This document shows positions 32,361 through 40,623 of a stretch of DNA of 64,000 bases, piece by piece. The notes beneath the pieces were generated by a model. The model was not told where the DNA came from. It made no database searches and worked only from the letters and a program-made list of their open reading frames with translations. This stretch comes from JAJKIV01 sp036274195 (GTDB taxonomy: Bacteria > Gemmatimonadota > Gemmatimonadetes > Gemmatimonadales > Gemmatimonadaceae): the NCBI GenBank assembly GCA_036274195.1, contig DASUGD010000190.1, positions 1 to 64,000 of the forward strand. The letters are read 5' to 3'. Position 1 is the first letter of the stretch. Each line of letters begins with the position of its first letter. Made by a program: the position numbers and the translations under genes.

Positions 32361-32684
32361 ATGACGAAAGCCGACCTGGTCGAGCGAGTCACCGCGCAGA
32401 TTTCCCAAACTGCCGGACCGATGATCTCAAAGAAGGACTGCGCTCGCGTCGTCGATTCGTTTCTCGACGCGATCAAGGAAGCCCTTCAGCAGCAAAAGAA
32501 CATCGAGGTCCGCGGCTTCGGCACGTTCAAGATCCGACAGCGCAAGACTCGCATGGCCCGGAACCCTCGCACCGGATCGCCTGTCGAGGTGTCCGCGCGG
32601 CCAGTGCCCGTCTTCAAGCCATCGAAGGAGCTTCGCGCGATGGTCGCGGGAACCGAGTACGTCGAGGAGCTCACGGAAGACTGA
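32361..32684 (+). CDS. HU/IHF family DNA-binding protein
   Basis: Nucleoid-associated protein that bends and compacts DNA as a dimer. The 107-residue protein has the family layout: MTKADLVERVTAQI helix, a core ending in KNIEVRGFGTFKIRQRK, and the DNA-contacting beta-arm MARNPRTGSPVEVSARPVPVFKPSKEL with the intercalating Pro (NPRTG). It has its own strong promoter with an upstream palindrome, and is followed by an intrinsic terminator at 32739. HU versus IHF cannot be told apart here. Confidence 0.94.
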   Translation: MTKADLVERVTAQISQTAGPMISKKDCARVVDSFLDAIKEALQQQKNIEVRGFGTFKIRQRKTRMARNPRTGSPVEVSARPVPVFKPSKELRAMVAGTEYVEELTED

Positions 32685-32738
32685 CAGCGTCAGTCGATCG
32701 GCTCGGCTCGAGCGTCGATCGTTCGAGATTCGATGATG

Positions 32739-32768
32739 ACCCGGTGCAACAATGTGCGCCGGGTTTTT
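32739..32768 (+). terminator. Intrinsic terminator after the HU-like gene
   Basis: ACCCGG (32739-32744) pairs with CCGGGT (32759-32764), followed by a run of five T (32764-32768). Confidence 0.7.
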
Positions 32769-32813
32769 CGTTGGCGTGCACACCACGCGCGCGGCGTATA
32801 TTCTTTCGGAGAC

Positions 32814-33056
32814 ATGACCGTAACAGTCCTGCTCTTCGCCTCTTACGCCGATGCGCTCGGGAAATCGGCGATCGAGTTGGATGTCGCGCCTGGCTCGACC
32901 GTTCGCGACATTCTCGGAACGCTGTCGGCCATGCCCGGCGGTGATCGACTCCCGCCACGCCCGCTCGTGGCGGTCAATCAGGAATACGCCAGCGCCAGCA
33001 CGGCGCTCCACGGCGGAGAAGAGGTGGCGGTGATCCCACCGGTAGCGGGCGGCTGA
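32814..33056 (+). CDS. moaD: Molybdopterin synthase sulfur-carrier subunit
   Basis: Ubiquitin-fold protein whose C-terminal thiocarboxylate gives sulfur to molybdopterin. The 80-residue product starts MTVTVLLFASYADALG and ends in the essential double glycine (IPPVAGG). The ATG at 32814 follows CGGAGA. A TATATT sequence at 32797 may be its -10. The stop overlaps the moaE start (TGATG). Confidence 0.92.
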   Translation: MTVTVLLFASYADALGKSAIELDVAPGSTVRDILGTLSAMPGGDRLPPRPLVAVNQEYASASTALHGGEEVAVIPPVAGG

Positions 33057-33490
33057 TGCGCATCGCCCTTGTCGATGGTCCGATCGATGTCTCCGCACTC
33101 ATCGTGGAGGTCAGCGACGATTCGTGTGGCGCGGCCACGGTGTTCCTCGGCTGCGTTCGCGACGTCAACGAGGGACGGGCAGTCACCGGCATCGAGTACT
33201 CCGCCTACCGGAGCATGGCCGAGCGTGAGATGACCGCGATCGCGCGAGAAGCGGCCGAGCGATTTGGTGTCACACGCCTGGTCGTCGAGCATCGGCTTGG
33301 CACACTCCGTCTCGGCGACGTGAGCGTGGCGGTCGTGGCGGCGCACCCGCATCGCGCGCCGGCGCTCGATGCGATGCGATTCGCCATCGAGCAGTTGAAG
33401 CGACGTGTGCCCATCTGGAAGCTCGAGCTGTACGTGGATGGGACTCGCGAATGGGTCGGTGCGGGCGCGGTTCCCGAGGGCGTGCGATGA
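33056..33490 (+). CDS. moaE: Molybdopterin synthase catalytic subunit
   Basis: Catalytic partner of MoaD, forming the dithiolene of molybdopterin. The 144-residue protein has GAATVFLGCVRDVNEG, IEYSAYRSMAEREM, VEHRLGTLRLGDVSVAVVAAHPHR, and the catalytic-Lys region LKRRVPIWKLELYVDG. It is encoded between moaD and moaA with overlaps on both sides. Confidence 0.95.
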   Translation: MRIALVDGPIDVSALIVEVSDDSCGAATVFLGCVRDVNEGRAVTGIEYSAYRSMAEREMTAIAREAAERFGVTRLVVEHRLGTLRLGDVSVAVVAAHPHRAPALDAMRFAIEQLKRRVPIWKLELYVDGTREWVGAGAVPEGVR

Positions 33491-34470
33491 CCGGCGCCCT
33501 CAGGGATCAATTCGGTCGCAGCATCGAGTATCTCCGTATCTCGGTGACGGACCGGTGCAACTTCCGCTGCTTGTACTGCATGCCCGCGGAAGGGCTCCCG
33601 TGGTTGCCCAAGGCCGAGATTCTCTCGTACGAGGAGATCGCTGGCGTCGTGGGTCAGTTGGCACCGCTCGGGTTGCGACGCCTTCGCATCACGGGCGGTG
33701 AACCGACTATTCGCCCGAATCTCGAAGAGCTCATCCGACTGCTTCGCGCGATACCCGAGATCGAGGATATCGCTCTCTCGACGAACGGCGCGCGCCTTCC
33801 CCAGCTTGCGCGTGGGCTTCGCGATGCGGGACTCGATCGCATCAACATGAGCGCCGACAGTCTGCGTGCGGATCGCATCGCGAAGATCGCGCGGCGAAAC
33901 CTCGGGTTCGATCCGGTGACGTCCGCGCTCGCCGCCGAGCGAGTCGGCCTCGCTCCGATCAAGATCAACGTCGTGGTCATGCGCTCCATCAACGACGACG
34001 AGGTCGAGGACTTCGCGCGGCTCACGCTGGATCACCCGTGGCACGTTCGGTTCATCGAGCTCATGCCCGTGGGCGAGATGAGCGGCCTCACGTGGGAGCA
34101 CATCGTTCCCAGCGACGAGGTCGTGTCCCGCATCGCATCGCTTGGTGCGCTCGCGCCCGACGGTGGGCCGCCACGAGGCAACGGCCCGGCGAAGTACTAT
34201 CGGCTCGCCGGTGCGCCGGGTACCGTGGGCGTCATCACGCCGATGACACACACCTACTGCGCGTCGTGCAATCGCGTGCGGCTCACGGCCGACGGAAGAC
34301 TTCGCACCTGTCTTTTCGGTGATCACGAAGTGCTGCTGCGGGACGCGCTCCGCCAACATGAGCCGCTGGAGCCACTCTTTCGACAGGCGCTCGCTGACAA
34401 ACCCAAGGAGCACGCGTTGCTGCAGATGAAAGTCGGCGGCCTTCGCGCGCTTTCGCAGGTTGGTGGGTAA
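33487..34470 (+). CDS. moaA: GTP 3',8-cyclase
   Basis: Radical SAM enzyme for the first step of molybdenum cofactor synthesis. The 327-residue protein has the N-terminal cluster motif CNFRCLYC (residues 22-29), ITGGEPTIRPNL, STNGARLP, the C-terminal second cluster CASCNRVRLTADGRLRTCLF, and the conserved C-terminal GG. ATG at 33487 overlaps the moaE stop (ATGA); the frame is open slightly further upstream. No MoaC or Mo-enzyme gene is seen here. Confidence 0.96.
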   Translation: MTGALRDQFGRSIEYLRISVTDRCNFRCLYCMPAEGLPWLPKAEILSYEEIAGVVGQLAPLGLRRLRITGGEPTIRPNLEELIRLLRAIPEIEDIALSTNGARLPQLARGLRDAGLDRINMSADSLRADRIAKIARRNLGFDPVTSALAAERVGLAPIKINVVVMRSINDDEVEDFARLTLDHPWHVRFIELMPVGEMSGLTWEHIVPSDEVVSRIASLGALAPDGGPPRGNGPAKYYRLAGAPGTVGVITPMTHTYCASCNRVRLTADGRLRTCLFGDHEVLLRDALRQHEPLEPLFRQALADKPKEHALLQMKVGGLRALSQVGG

Positions 34471-34483
34471 GAGGAGACGCGCG

Positions 34484-34512
34484 TTGTAGGTGGCTCCTGC
34501 TCCAACTAGTTT
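34484..34512 (+). promoter_or_regulatory. Promoter of mdh-sdhCAB
   Basis: TTGTAG (34484-34489), a 17-bp spacer and TAGTTT (34507-34512), followed by TG. The -10 region also matches the Bacteroidetes-like TAnnTTTG form. Confidence 0.55.
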
Positions 34513-34550
34513 TGCGTTACTGGAGCAACCAACCCACCTCATCGTACAAC

Positions 34551-35480
34551 ATGGTCAATCTCATCACGGTCGTCGGCGCGGGTAACGTCGGCGCGACTAC
34601 CGCTCAGCGTGTCGCGGAAAAGGAGCTGGCTCGGCGCGTCGTCATGGTCGATGTGGTCGAAGGTGTTCCGCAGGGCAAGGGACTCGACCAGTGGCAGTCA
34701 GCACCGATCGAAGGCTTCGACTCGCGCATCGTCGGCACGAACGGCTACGACGAGACCGCCGGATCGGACATCGTCATCATCACCGCCGGGATCGCCCGCA
34801 AGCCTGGCATGTCGCGCGACGATCTGTTGAACACCAACGCCGGCATCGTGAAGCAGGTGTCGGAGCAGATCGCGAGGACGTCGCCGAACGCGATCATCAT
34901 CGTGGTGTCGAACCCGCTCGACGTGATGTGCTACGTCGCCAAGAAGGTGACGGGCTTCCCTCGCGAGCGCGTGATCGGTATGGCCGGCGTTCTCGACACC
35001 GCGCGCTATCGCGCGTTCCTGGCAGAGGCGCTCGACGTTTCCGTGCGCGACATTCAGGCGATGGTGCTCGGGGGCCATGGCGACACGATGGTGCCGCTCA
35101 TCAGCTATACGACGGTGAGCGGGATTCCGGTGACGCAGCTGCTCGACCGGAAGACACTCGACGAGATCGTCGATCGCACGCGAAACGGCGGCGCCGAGAT
35201 CGTGAAGTATCTGAAGACGGGTTCCGCGTACTATGCGCCGTCGTCGGGTGCCGTGCAGATGGCCGAAGCGATCGTGTTCGACCAGAAGCGCGTGCTGCCG
35301 TGCGCCGCGTGGCTCGAGGGGGAGTACGGAATGTCGGGCATTTTCCTTGGCGTTCCGGTGAAGCTCGGGCGCGGTGGTGTGGAGAAGGTGCTCGAGGTCG
35401 AGCTCACCTCGAAGGAACGCGTCGATCTCGGCAAGAGTGCGGAGGCCGTGCGCGAGCCGATGTCGAAGCTCACGATCTAG
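34551..35480 (+). CDS. mdh: Malate dehydrogenase
   Basis: NAD-dependent malate-oxaloacetate step of the TCA cycle. The 309-residue protein is of the LDH-like type: ITVVGAGNVGATTAQ dinucleotide motif, ARKPGMSRDDLL with the malate-specific arginines, IIVVSNPLDVM, and the catalytic His in VLGGHGDTMVPL. I chose ATG 34551; the open frame begins earlier. Succinate dehydrogenase genes follow 26 bases later, so the two TCA steps are probably co-expressed. Confidence 0.96.
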   Translation: MVNLITVVGAGNVGATTAQRVAEKELARRVVMVDVVEGVPQGKGLDQWQSAPIEGFDSRIVGTNGYDETAGSDIVIITAGIARKPGMSRDDLLNTNAGIVKQVSEQIARTSPNAIIIVVSNPLDVMCYVAKKVTGFPRERVIGMAGVLDTARYRAFLAEALDVSVRDIQAMVLGGHGDTMVPLISYTTVSGIPVTQLLDRKTLDEIVDRTRNGGAEIVKYLKTGSAYYAPSSGAVQMAEAIVFDQKRVLPCAAWLEGEYGMSGIFLGVPVKLGRGGVEKVLEVELTSKERVDLGKSAEAVREPMSKLTI

Positions 35481-35506
35481 CGCTTTCACACTGGCTCACA
35501 CTGGCG

Positions 35507-36208
35507 ATGACTGCCCCGTCCGCAGCCACGACGGCCCGACCGAGTGCCCCCCGCGGCGCGATTGCCCGGTTCTGGCACTCGTCCATCGGGAAGAAGGCGG
35601 TGATGGCGGTGACCGGCCTCATGATGGTCGCCTTCCTCATCGTCCACGTGCTGGGCAACCTGCAGATATTCGAGGGGCCGCTCAAGATCAACGAGTACTC
35701 CGCGACACTGCACCGGCTCGGACTGTTGTTGTGGCTCGCGCGAGGCGGCCTGCTCGCGGCGCTCGTGCTGCATGTCGTCGCCGCGTATCAACTCACCCGG
35801 CGAAGTCAGGGCGCACGGCGCGTCGGCTACGTGGACCGCGAGCCGCAGGTGTCGACGTTCGCGGCGCGCACGATCCGATGGGGCGGCGTCCTTCTGCTCG
35901 TCTTCATCGTGCTGCATCTGCTGCATTTCACGTTCGGCACGATTCATCCGGCCTTCGACCGGAAGGACGTGTACGGCAACATGATCGCCGCGTTCCAGAT
36001 ATGGTGGGTGGTGGTGCTCTACCTTTTGGCGATGATCGGCCTGGGGTTGCACCTCTACCACGGCACGTGGAGCAGCATCAGGACGCTCGGCCTAACGAGA
36101 CCGTCGGCGGATCCGTTCCGGCGGCGTGTGACGGCGGTGCTCGCCTGGGCGATCTATCTCGGCTTCTCTATCATACCGATCGCGGTGCTCGCGGGGATCG
36201 TCAAGTAA
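35507..36208 (+). CDS. sdhC: Succinate dehydrogenase cytochrome b subunit
   Basis: Single-polypeptide membrane anchor (about five transmembrane helices) of a type B succinate:quinone oxidoreductase, as in Bacteroidetes, Bacillus and Wolinella. The 233-residue protein has His in LIVHVLGNLQIF, LHVVAAYQL, VLHLLHFTFGTIHP and LHLYHGTWSS, the pattern for two b-type hemes. It precedes sdhA and sdhB; there is no separate sdhD. Confidence 0.92.
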   Translation: MTAPSAATTARPSAPRGAIARFWHSSIGKKAVMAVTGLMMVAFLIVHVLGNLQIFEGPLKINEYSATLHRLGLLLWLARGGLLAALVLHVVAAYQLTRRSQGARRVGYVDREPQVSTFAARTIRWGGVLLLVFIVLHLLHFTFGTIHPAFDRKDVYGNMIAAFQIWWVVVLYLLAMIGLGLHLYHGTWSSIRTLGLTRPSADPFRRRVTAVLAWAIYLGFSIIPIAVLAGIVK

Positions 36209-36249
36209 CGTCCCGCGTTCGCGCGATCGTTTCGAGCGAAACGACATCG

Positions 36250-38163
36250 ATGGAACTGCGGTCCCGAATACCTTCCGGTCCGATCGAATCGAAGTGGGAC
36301 ACCCACCGCTTCGAGATGAAGCTGGTGAATCCCGCCAACAAGCGGAAATTCACGGTCATCGTCGTGGGCACCGGGCTGGCCGGCGGATCTGCCGCGGCGA
36401 CGCTGAGTGAGCTCGGCTACAACGTGCTGTGCTTCTCGTTCCACGACTCTCCGCGGCGCGCACACAGCATCGCGGCGCAGGGAGGCATCAACGCGGCGAA
36501 GAACTATCAGAACGACGGCGACAGCGTCTACCGGCTGTTCTACGACACGGTGAAGGGCGGGGATTTCCGCTCGCGTGAGGCCAACGTCTACCGACTCGCG
36601 CAGATCTCCGTCAACATCATCGATCAGTGTGTCGCGCAGGGCGTCCCGTTCGCGCGCGAGTACGGGGGGCTGTTGGCGAACCGATCGTTCGGTGGTGCAC
36701 AGGTCTCGCGCACCTTCTACGCGCGCGGTCAGACCGGCCAGCAGCTGTTGTTAGGCGCGTATCAGGCCCTCGAGAAGGAGATCGCGCGCGGCGGCGTGAA
36801 GATGGTGACGCACACCGAGATGCTGGACGTGGTGCTCGTCGACGGGAAGGCGCGCGGTATCATCACCCGCGATCTCCGCACGGGGGCGGTCGAGGCGTAC
36901 GCGGCCGACGCGGTGGTGCTCGCCACCGGCGGCTACGGCAATGCGTTCTACCTCTCGACGAACGCGAAGAACTCCAACGCGACGGCCATCTGGAGGGCCC
37001 ACAAGCGCGGTGCCGCCTTTGCCAATCCGTGCTTCACGCAGATTCACCCGACGTGCATCCCCGTGAGCGGCGACTATCAGTCGAAGCTCACGCTCATGAG
37101 CGAGTCGCTGCGCAACGACGGTCGCGTCTGGGTCCCGAAGAAGGCGGGTGACAAGCGTCCGCCGGGCGAGATCCCGGAAGCCGAGCGTGACTACTATCTC
37201 GAGCGGAAGTATCCGAGCTTCGGCAATCTCAGCCCGCGCGACATCTCGTCGCGTGCGGCGAAGGAGGTGTGCGACGAGGGGCGCGGTGTCGGGGAGACCG
37301 GCCGCGGCGTGTATCTCGACTTCGCCGATGCCATTCGGCGCCTCGGCGAGGACAAGATCCGGGAGCGCTACGGCAACCTGTTCGAGATGTACGAGCGCAT
37401 CACGAACGAGAACCCGTATCGCGTGCCGATGCGCATCTACCCGGCCGTGCATTACACCATGGGCGGGCTTTGGGTGGACTACAATCTCATGAGCACCGTG
37501 CCCGGGCTGCACGTCCTCGGCGAGGCGAACTTCTCCGATCACGGCGCCAATCGGCTCGGGGCCAGCGCGCTCATGCAGGGGCTCGCCGACGGGTATTTCA
37601 TCATCCCGTACACCATCGGCGACTACCTGGCGAACGCCAAGCTCGAGAAGGTGTCGACGGATCGGCCGGAGTTCGTCGCGGCGAAGGCCGGCATCGAGTC
37701 CATGACGAAGCGGTTGTTAGGCATCAACGGCAAGCGCACGGTCGACGCGTTCCACCGCGAGCTCGGCGCGCTCCTGTGGGAGGACTGCGGCATGGCGCGG
37801 AATGCCGCCGGGCTGCAGCGCGCCCTCGCCCGCATTCCCGAGATCCGTGAGGAGTTCTGGCAGAACGTCAACGTTCCGGGCAGCGATCGAGAGCTCAACC
37901 AGGCGCTCGAGAAGGCGGGTCGCGTGGCTGACTTCCTGGAGTTCGCGGAGCTCATGTGCACGGACGCGCTGCACCGCGACGAATCGTGCGGCGGTCACTT
38001 CCGGGAGGAGCATCAGACACCCGATGGTGAAGCGCTGCGGGACGATGAGCGTTTCGCGTACGTGGCGGCGTGGGAGTATTGCGGGGTGGGGAACGCTCCC
38101 AGGCTGGTGAAAGAGCCGCTGCTGTTTGAAAATGTTCCCCTGTCTCAACGCAGCTATAAATGA
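36250..38163 (+). CDS. sdhA: Succinate dehydrogenase/fumarate reductase flavoprotein subunit
   Basis: FAD-bearing catalytic subunit that oxidises succinate to fumarate. The 637-residue protein has the dinucleotide motif VIVVGTGLAGGSAAATLSELG, the FAD-linking His region SPRRAHSIAAQGGINAA, IHPTCIPVSGDYQ, the catalytic-Arg segment NPYRVPMRIYPAVHYTMGGLWVD and LLGEANFSDHGANRLGASALMQGL-like FAD block (about residues 418-440). ATG 36250 gives the family start; the frame stays open through sdhC but is not a fusion. Confidence 0.96.
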   Translation: MELRSRIPSGPIESKWDTHRFEMKLVNPANKRKFTVIVVGTGLAGGSAAATLSELGYNVLCFSFHDSPRRAHSIAAQGGINAAKNYQNDGDSVYRLFYDTVKGGDFRSREANVYRLAQISVNIIDQCVAQGVPFAREYGGLLANRSFGGAQVSRTFYARGQTGQQLLLGAYQALEKEIARGGVKMVTHTEMLDVVLVDGKARGIITRDLRTGAVEAYAADAVVLATGGYGNAFYLSTNAKNSNATAIWRAHKRGAAFANPCFTQIHPTCIPVSGDYQSKLTLMSESLRNDGRVWVPKKAGDKRPPGEIPEAERDYYLERKYPSFGNLSPRDISSRAAKEVCDEGRGVGETGRGVYLDFADAIRRLGEDKIRERYGNLFEMYERITNENPYRVPMRIYPAVHYTMGGLWVDYNLMSTVPGLHVLGEANFSDHGANRLGASALMQGLADGYFIIPYTIGDYLANAKLEKVSTDRPEFVAAKAGIESMTKRLLGINGKRTVDAFHRELGALLWEDCGMARNAAGLQRALARIPEIREEFWQNVNVPGSDRELNQALEKAGRVADFLEFAELMCTDALHRDESCGGHFREEHQTPDGEALRDDERFAYVAAWEYCGVGNAPRLVKEPLLFENVPLSQRSYK

Positions 38164-38169
38164 AGCGGC

Positions 38170-38252
38170 TATCAGCGATCAGCCATCACCTCGAACGGCG
38201 GGAATCGGTTTTCCGCTGTCTGAGCTGATGGCCGATGGCTGATGGCTGATGG
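38170..38252. repeat. Heptamer element, GCCATCA/TGATGGC family, copy overlapping the sdhB leader
   Basis: Degenerate left units (ATCAGCGATCAGCCATCA), the core CTCGAACGGCGGGAATCGG and CGCTGTCTGAGC shared with the copy at 3002, then TGATGGCCGATGGCTGATGGC units. The right array runs to 15 bases before the probable sdhB start, and an in-frame ATG at 38249 is itself part of a repeat unit. Confidence 0.88.
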
Positions 38253-38266
38253 CACTCTCGCCAACG

Positions 38267-39043
38267 ATGAGATTTACTCTACGAATCTGGCGTCAGAAGT
38301 CGGCCGACACACCCGGAAAGCTCGTGCAATACGACGCACCGGATGTGAACCCCGACATGTCGTTTCTCGAAATGCTCGACGTCGTCAACGAGCGGCTCAC
38401 GGAGCGAGGCGAGGAGCCGGTCGCGTTCGCCCACGACTGCCGCGAGGGGATCTGCGGCACCTGCTCGCTCATGATCAACGGCGTTGCACACGGGCCCGTG
38501 CGCGGCGCCGCGACGTGTCAGGTGCACATGCGCAGCTTCACCGACGGTCAGACGATCGACATCGAGCCGTGGCGCGCGCAGGCATTCCCGATCATCAAAG
38601 ACCTGATGGTGGATCGCGCGGCCCTCGACCGGATCATCCAGGCCGGCGGGTTCATTTCGGCGCCAACGGGCAGCGCGCCCGACGCGAACGCGATCCCGAT
38701 TCCCAAGCAGGATGTCGACGACGCCATGGACGCGGCCGCCTGCATTGGCTGCGGCGCGTGCGTGGCGGCGTGCCCTAACGCATCGGCCTCCTTGTTCACC
38801 GCGGCGAAGGTCAGCCATCTCGGACTGCTTCCGCAGGGTCAGCCGGAGCGGAATCGACGCGTCACTCGCATGGTGGAGCAGATGGATCTCGAAGGCTTCG
38901 GCGGATGCACACTCTTCGGTGAATGCCAGGAGGCGTGCCCGAAGCTCATCAGCATCGACGTCATTGCTCGCATGAACCGGGACTACTTCAAGGCGACCAT
39001 GTCAGCGCGCGAGGAGTCGAAGCCGTCGGCCGGCTCAGGCTGA
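38267..39043 (+). CDS. sdhB: Succinate dehydrogenase iron-sulfur subunit
   Basis: Carries electrons from the flavoprotein to the membrane hemes through three clusters. The 258-residue protein has the [2Fe-2S] Cys in CREGICGTC and AATCQ, then CIGCGACVAACP and CTLFGECQEACP for the [4Fe-4S] and third clusters. ATG 38267 gives MRFTLRIWRQ, the family N-terminus. An in-frame ATG at 38249 adds six residues but lies within a repeat. No clear Shine-Dalgarno precedes either. Confidence 0.94.
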   Translation: MRFTLRIWRQKSADTPGKLVQYDAPDVNPDMSFLEMLDVVNERLTERGEEPVAFAHDCREGICGTCSLMINGVAHGPVRGAATCQVHMRSFTDGQTIDIEPWRAQAFPIIKDLMVDRAALDRIIQAGGFISAPTGSAPDANAIPIPKQDVDDAMDAAACIGCGACVAACPNASASLFTAAKVSHLGLLPQGQPERNRRVTRMVEQMDLEGFGGCTLFGECQEACPKLISIDVIARMNRDYFKATMSAREESKPSAGSG

Positions 39044-39097
39044 AGGCGGCGCCGTGCGGCGCGTGACGTGGCGCGGTTGGTGCACCGCTACGGCGGC

Positions 39098-39367
39098 ATG
39101 GAGCGGCCACCCGACACGAATCCACCGAGCGCCGTGAACCGCACGCCGAACCGGGCGACCGAACCGTATCTGGGCGGCGCGGATGCTGTGGAAAAGACGA
39201 GCACTCTCGGCGACGTTCACGGCTCCGACGTAAACCGCGAGGCGCAGGCACCCGTCGGGCTGACCGCGACGGTGCCTCACCGCAAGGGGCTGGGAGCGAT
39301 CGGGTGGGGCCTGCTCGTTCTCGCGATACTCGTCGTGGTAGCGTACGCCACGGGGCTGTTCACCTAA
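39098..39367 (+). CDS. Small single-pass membrane protein of unknown function
   Basis: An 89-residue protein with a polar N-terminal ~60 residues (Pro/Asn/Thr-rich) and one C-terminal membrane segment (IGWGLLVLAILVVVAYATGLF). No family is recognised. It lies just after sdhB in the same direction, and may be an accessory of the respiratory complex, though nothing proves it. A GTG at 39068 in the same frame is the alternative start. Confidence 0.6.
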   Translation: MERPPDTNPPSAVNRTPNRATEPYLGGADAVEKTSTLGDVHGSDVNREAQAPVGLTATVPHRKGLGAIGWGLLVLAILVVVAYATGLFT

Positions 39368-39402
39368 CGCCGCCGCCAACGCCGCGGCCAACGCGTGCCC
39401 CG

Positions 39403-39957
39403 CTAGAGCTTGGGAAGGGTCACGCCCTTCTGTCCCTGATATTTGCCTTGCTTGTCACGGTACGAAACCTCAGGCGGCTCGTCGCCCTTGAAGAACAGCA
39501 CCTGCGCGATTCCCTCGTTCGCGTAAATCTTTGCCGGCAGCGGCGTCGTGTTCGAGATCTCCAGGGTGACGTAGCCTTCCCATTCGGGCTCGAAGGGCGT
39601 GACGTTCGTGATGATGCCGCACCGCGCATACGTCGACTTGCCGACGGTGACGGTCACGACGTCGCGCGGAATGCGGAAGTACTCGACCGACCGGGCGAGG
39701 GCGAAGGAGTTGGGTGGCACGATGCAGACATCACCCTCGAACTCGACGAACGACTTCGGATCGAAGTTCTTGGGATCGACGATGGAATTGAGAACGTTGG
39801 TGAAGATCCTGAATTCGCGCGCCACGCGCATGTCGTAGCCGTACGAGCTGACGCCGTACGAGATGACGCCGGCTCGCACCTGACGGCCCTCGAATGGTTC
39901 GATCATGTGATGCTCGAGCGCCATTCGAGTGATCCAGCGGTCAGATTGGATGCTCAT
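39403..39957 (-). CDS. dcd: dCTP deaminase
   Basis: Deaminates dCTP to dUTP for thymidylate synthesis. The 184-residue protein has HMIEPFEGRQVRAGVISYGVSSYGYDMRVAREFRIF, CIVPPNSFALARSVEYFRIP with the catalytic Glu near the following PRDVVTVTVGKSTYARCG, and ISNTTPLPAKIYANEGIAQVLFF, all characteristic of the trimeric Dcd fold. A bifunctional dCTP deaminase/dUTPase cannot be excluded. It is divergent from the nuo operon. The ATG at 39957 abuts a heptamer array with no Shine-Dalgarno visible. Confidence 0.94.
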   Translation of the reverse strand: MSIQSDRWITRMALEHHMIEPFEGRQVRAGVISYGVSSYGYDMRVAREFRIFTNVLNSIVDPKNFDPKSFVEFEGDVCIVPPNSFALARSVEYFRIPRDVVTVTVGKSTYARCGIITNVTPFEPEWEGYVTLEISNTTPLPAKIYANEGIAQVLFFKGDEPPEVSYRDKQGKYQGQKGVTLPKL

Positions 39958-40111
39958 CGGGAATCGGGAATTGGGAATCGGGAATCGGGAATTGCCGACC
40001 CGAGGTCGCGTCGACGTGAGGCGGCGGAAGATAACCGGAACGGTGAGTCGCGACAGTTCGGCGCGCTCATCTTTGCGTATCGGATTCCCGATTCCCGATT
40101 CCCGATTTCCG
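39958..40111. repeat. Inverted heptamer-array element (CGGGAAT/ATTCCCG) between dcd and nuoA
   Basis: Left array: five units of CGGGAAT, one as TGGGAAT (39958-39992). Right array: ATTCCCG three times plus ATTTCCG (40084-40111). The core (39993-40083) shows no gene. The left array directly adjoins the dcd start codon and the right array ends just before a hairpin and the nuo promoter. Same unit length and geometry as the element at 1570-1781. Confidence 0.9.
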
Positions 40112-40112
40112 A

Positions 40113-40137
40113 CGTGTTCGCGCGAAGCGCGAACACG
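40113..40137. promoter_or_regulatory. Perfect 11-bp hairpin adjacent to the nuo promoter
   Basis: CGTGTTCGCGC-GAA-GCGCGAACACG is an exact inverted repeat whose last base touches the -35 TTGACA. Both flanking genes start away from here, so it is not a terminator of either; an operator or structural role is likelier. Confidence 0.55.
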
Positions 40138-40167
40138 TTGACACTACTTCCGAAAGCAGGGTAGCTT
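40138..40167 (+). promoter_or_regulatory. Promoter of the nuo operon
   Basis: Consensus TTGACA (40138-40143), an 18-bp spacer and TAGCTT (40162-40167). The expected leader before nuoA is about 40 nt. Confidence 0.65.
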
Positions 40168-40212
40168 ACCACCTGCGAAGCAAGTGAATTATTTCACGAA
40201 GTCGGGAGCGTG

Positions 40213-40623
40213 ATGGATCGCACGTATCTACCGATATTGCTGCTGATGGGCTTCGTGGTCGCCAACGCGATACTCATCGTCGCGTTGTCCCACCTCACGA
40301 TTCGCCGTCGCGTCACACCGGAAAAGAACACCCCGTACGAATCCGGCATCCCGCCCCTTGGCGACGCGCGCGAACGGTTCTCCATCAAGTTCTACATGGT
40401 CGCGATGTTGTTCATCATCTTCGACATCGAGACCGTGTTCATGATCCCGTGGGGTGTATTCTACCGACAGCTCTCCTGCTCGGTGCCGCTCGTCACGCTC
40501 ACCAACGTGTGTCCCGCGGGAAAGCTTTCGTTTTTCGGCCTCGGCGAGATGCTGGTGTTCATGCTGATTCTCGTCGTCGGTCTCGTCTACGTCTGGAAGA
40601 AGGGAGCCTTGCAGTGGGACTGA
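40213..40623 (+). CDS. nuoA: NADH-quinone oxidoreductase subunit A
   Basis: Small membrane subunit near the quinone tunnel of complex I. The 136-residue protein has three transmembrane segments (residues 5-27, about 62-80, 106-127) and the conserved YESGIPPLGDARERFSIKFYMVAMLFIIFDIETVF loop split over that region. A GTG three bases earlier (40210) is an alternative. It is the first of 14 contiguous nuo genes; its end overlaps nuoB. Confidence 0.95.
   Translation: MDRTYLPILLLMGFVVANAILIVALSHLTIRRRVTPEKNTPYESGIPPLGDARERFSIKFYMVAMLFIIFDIETVFMIPWGVFYRQLSCSVPLVTLTNVCPAGKLSFFGLGEMLVFMLILVVGLVYVWKKGALQWD

Noticed and set aside
35374..38163. A fused protein reading through sdhC into sdhA
   Set aside because: The frame upstream of 36250 is out of register with the real sdhC (35507-36208), and sdhA begins with its normal N-terminus.
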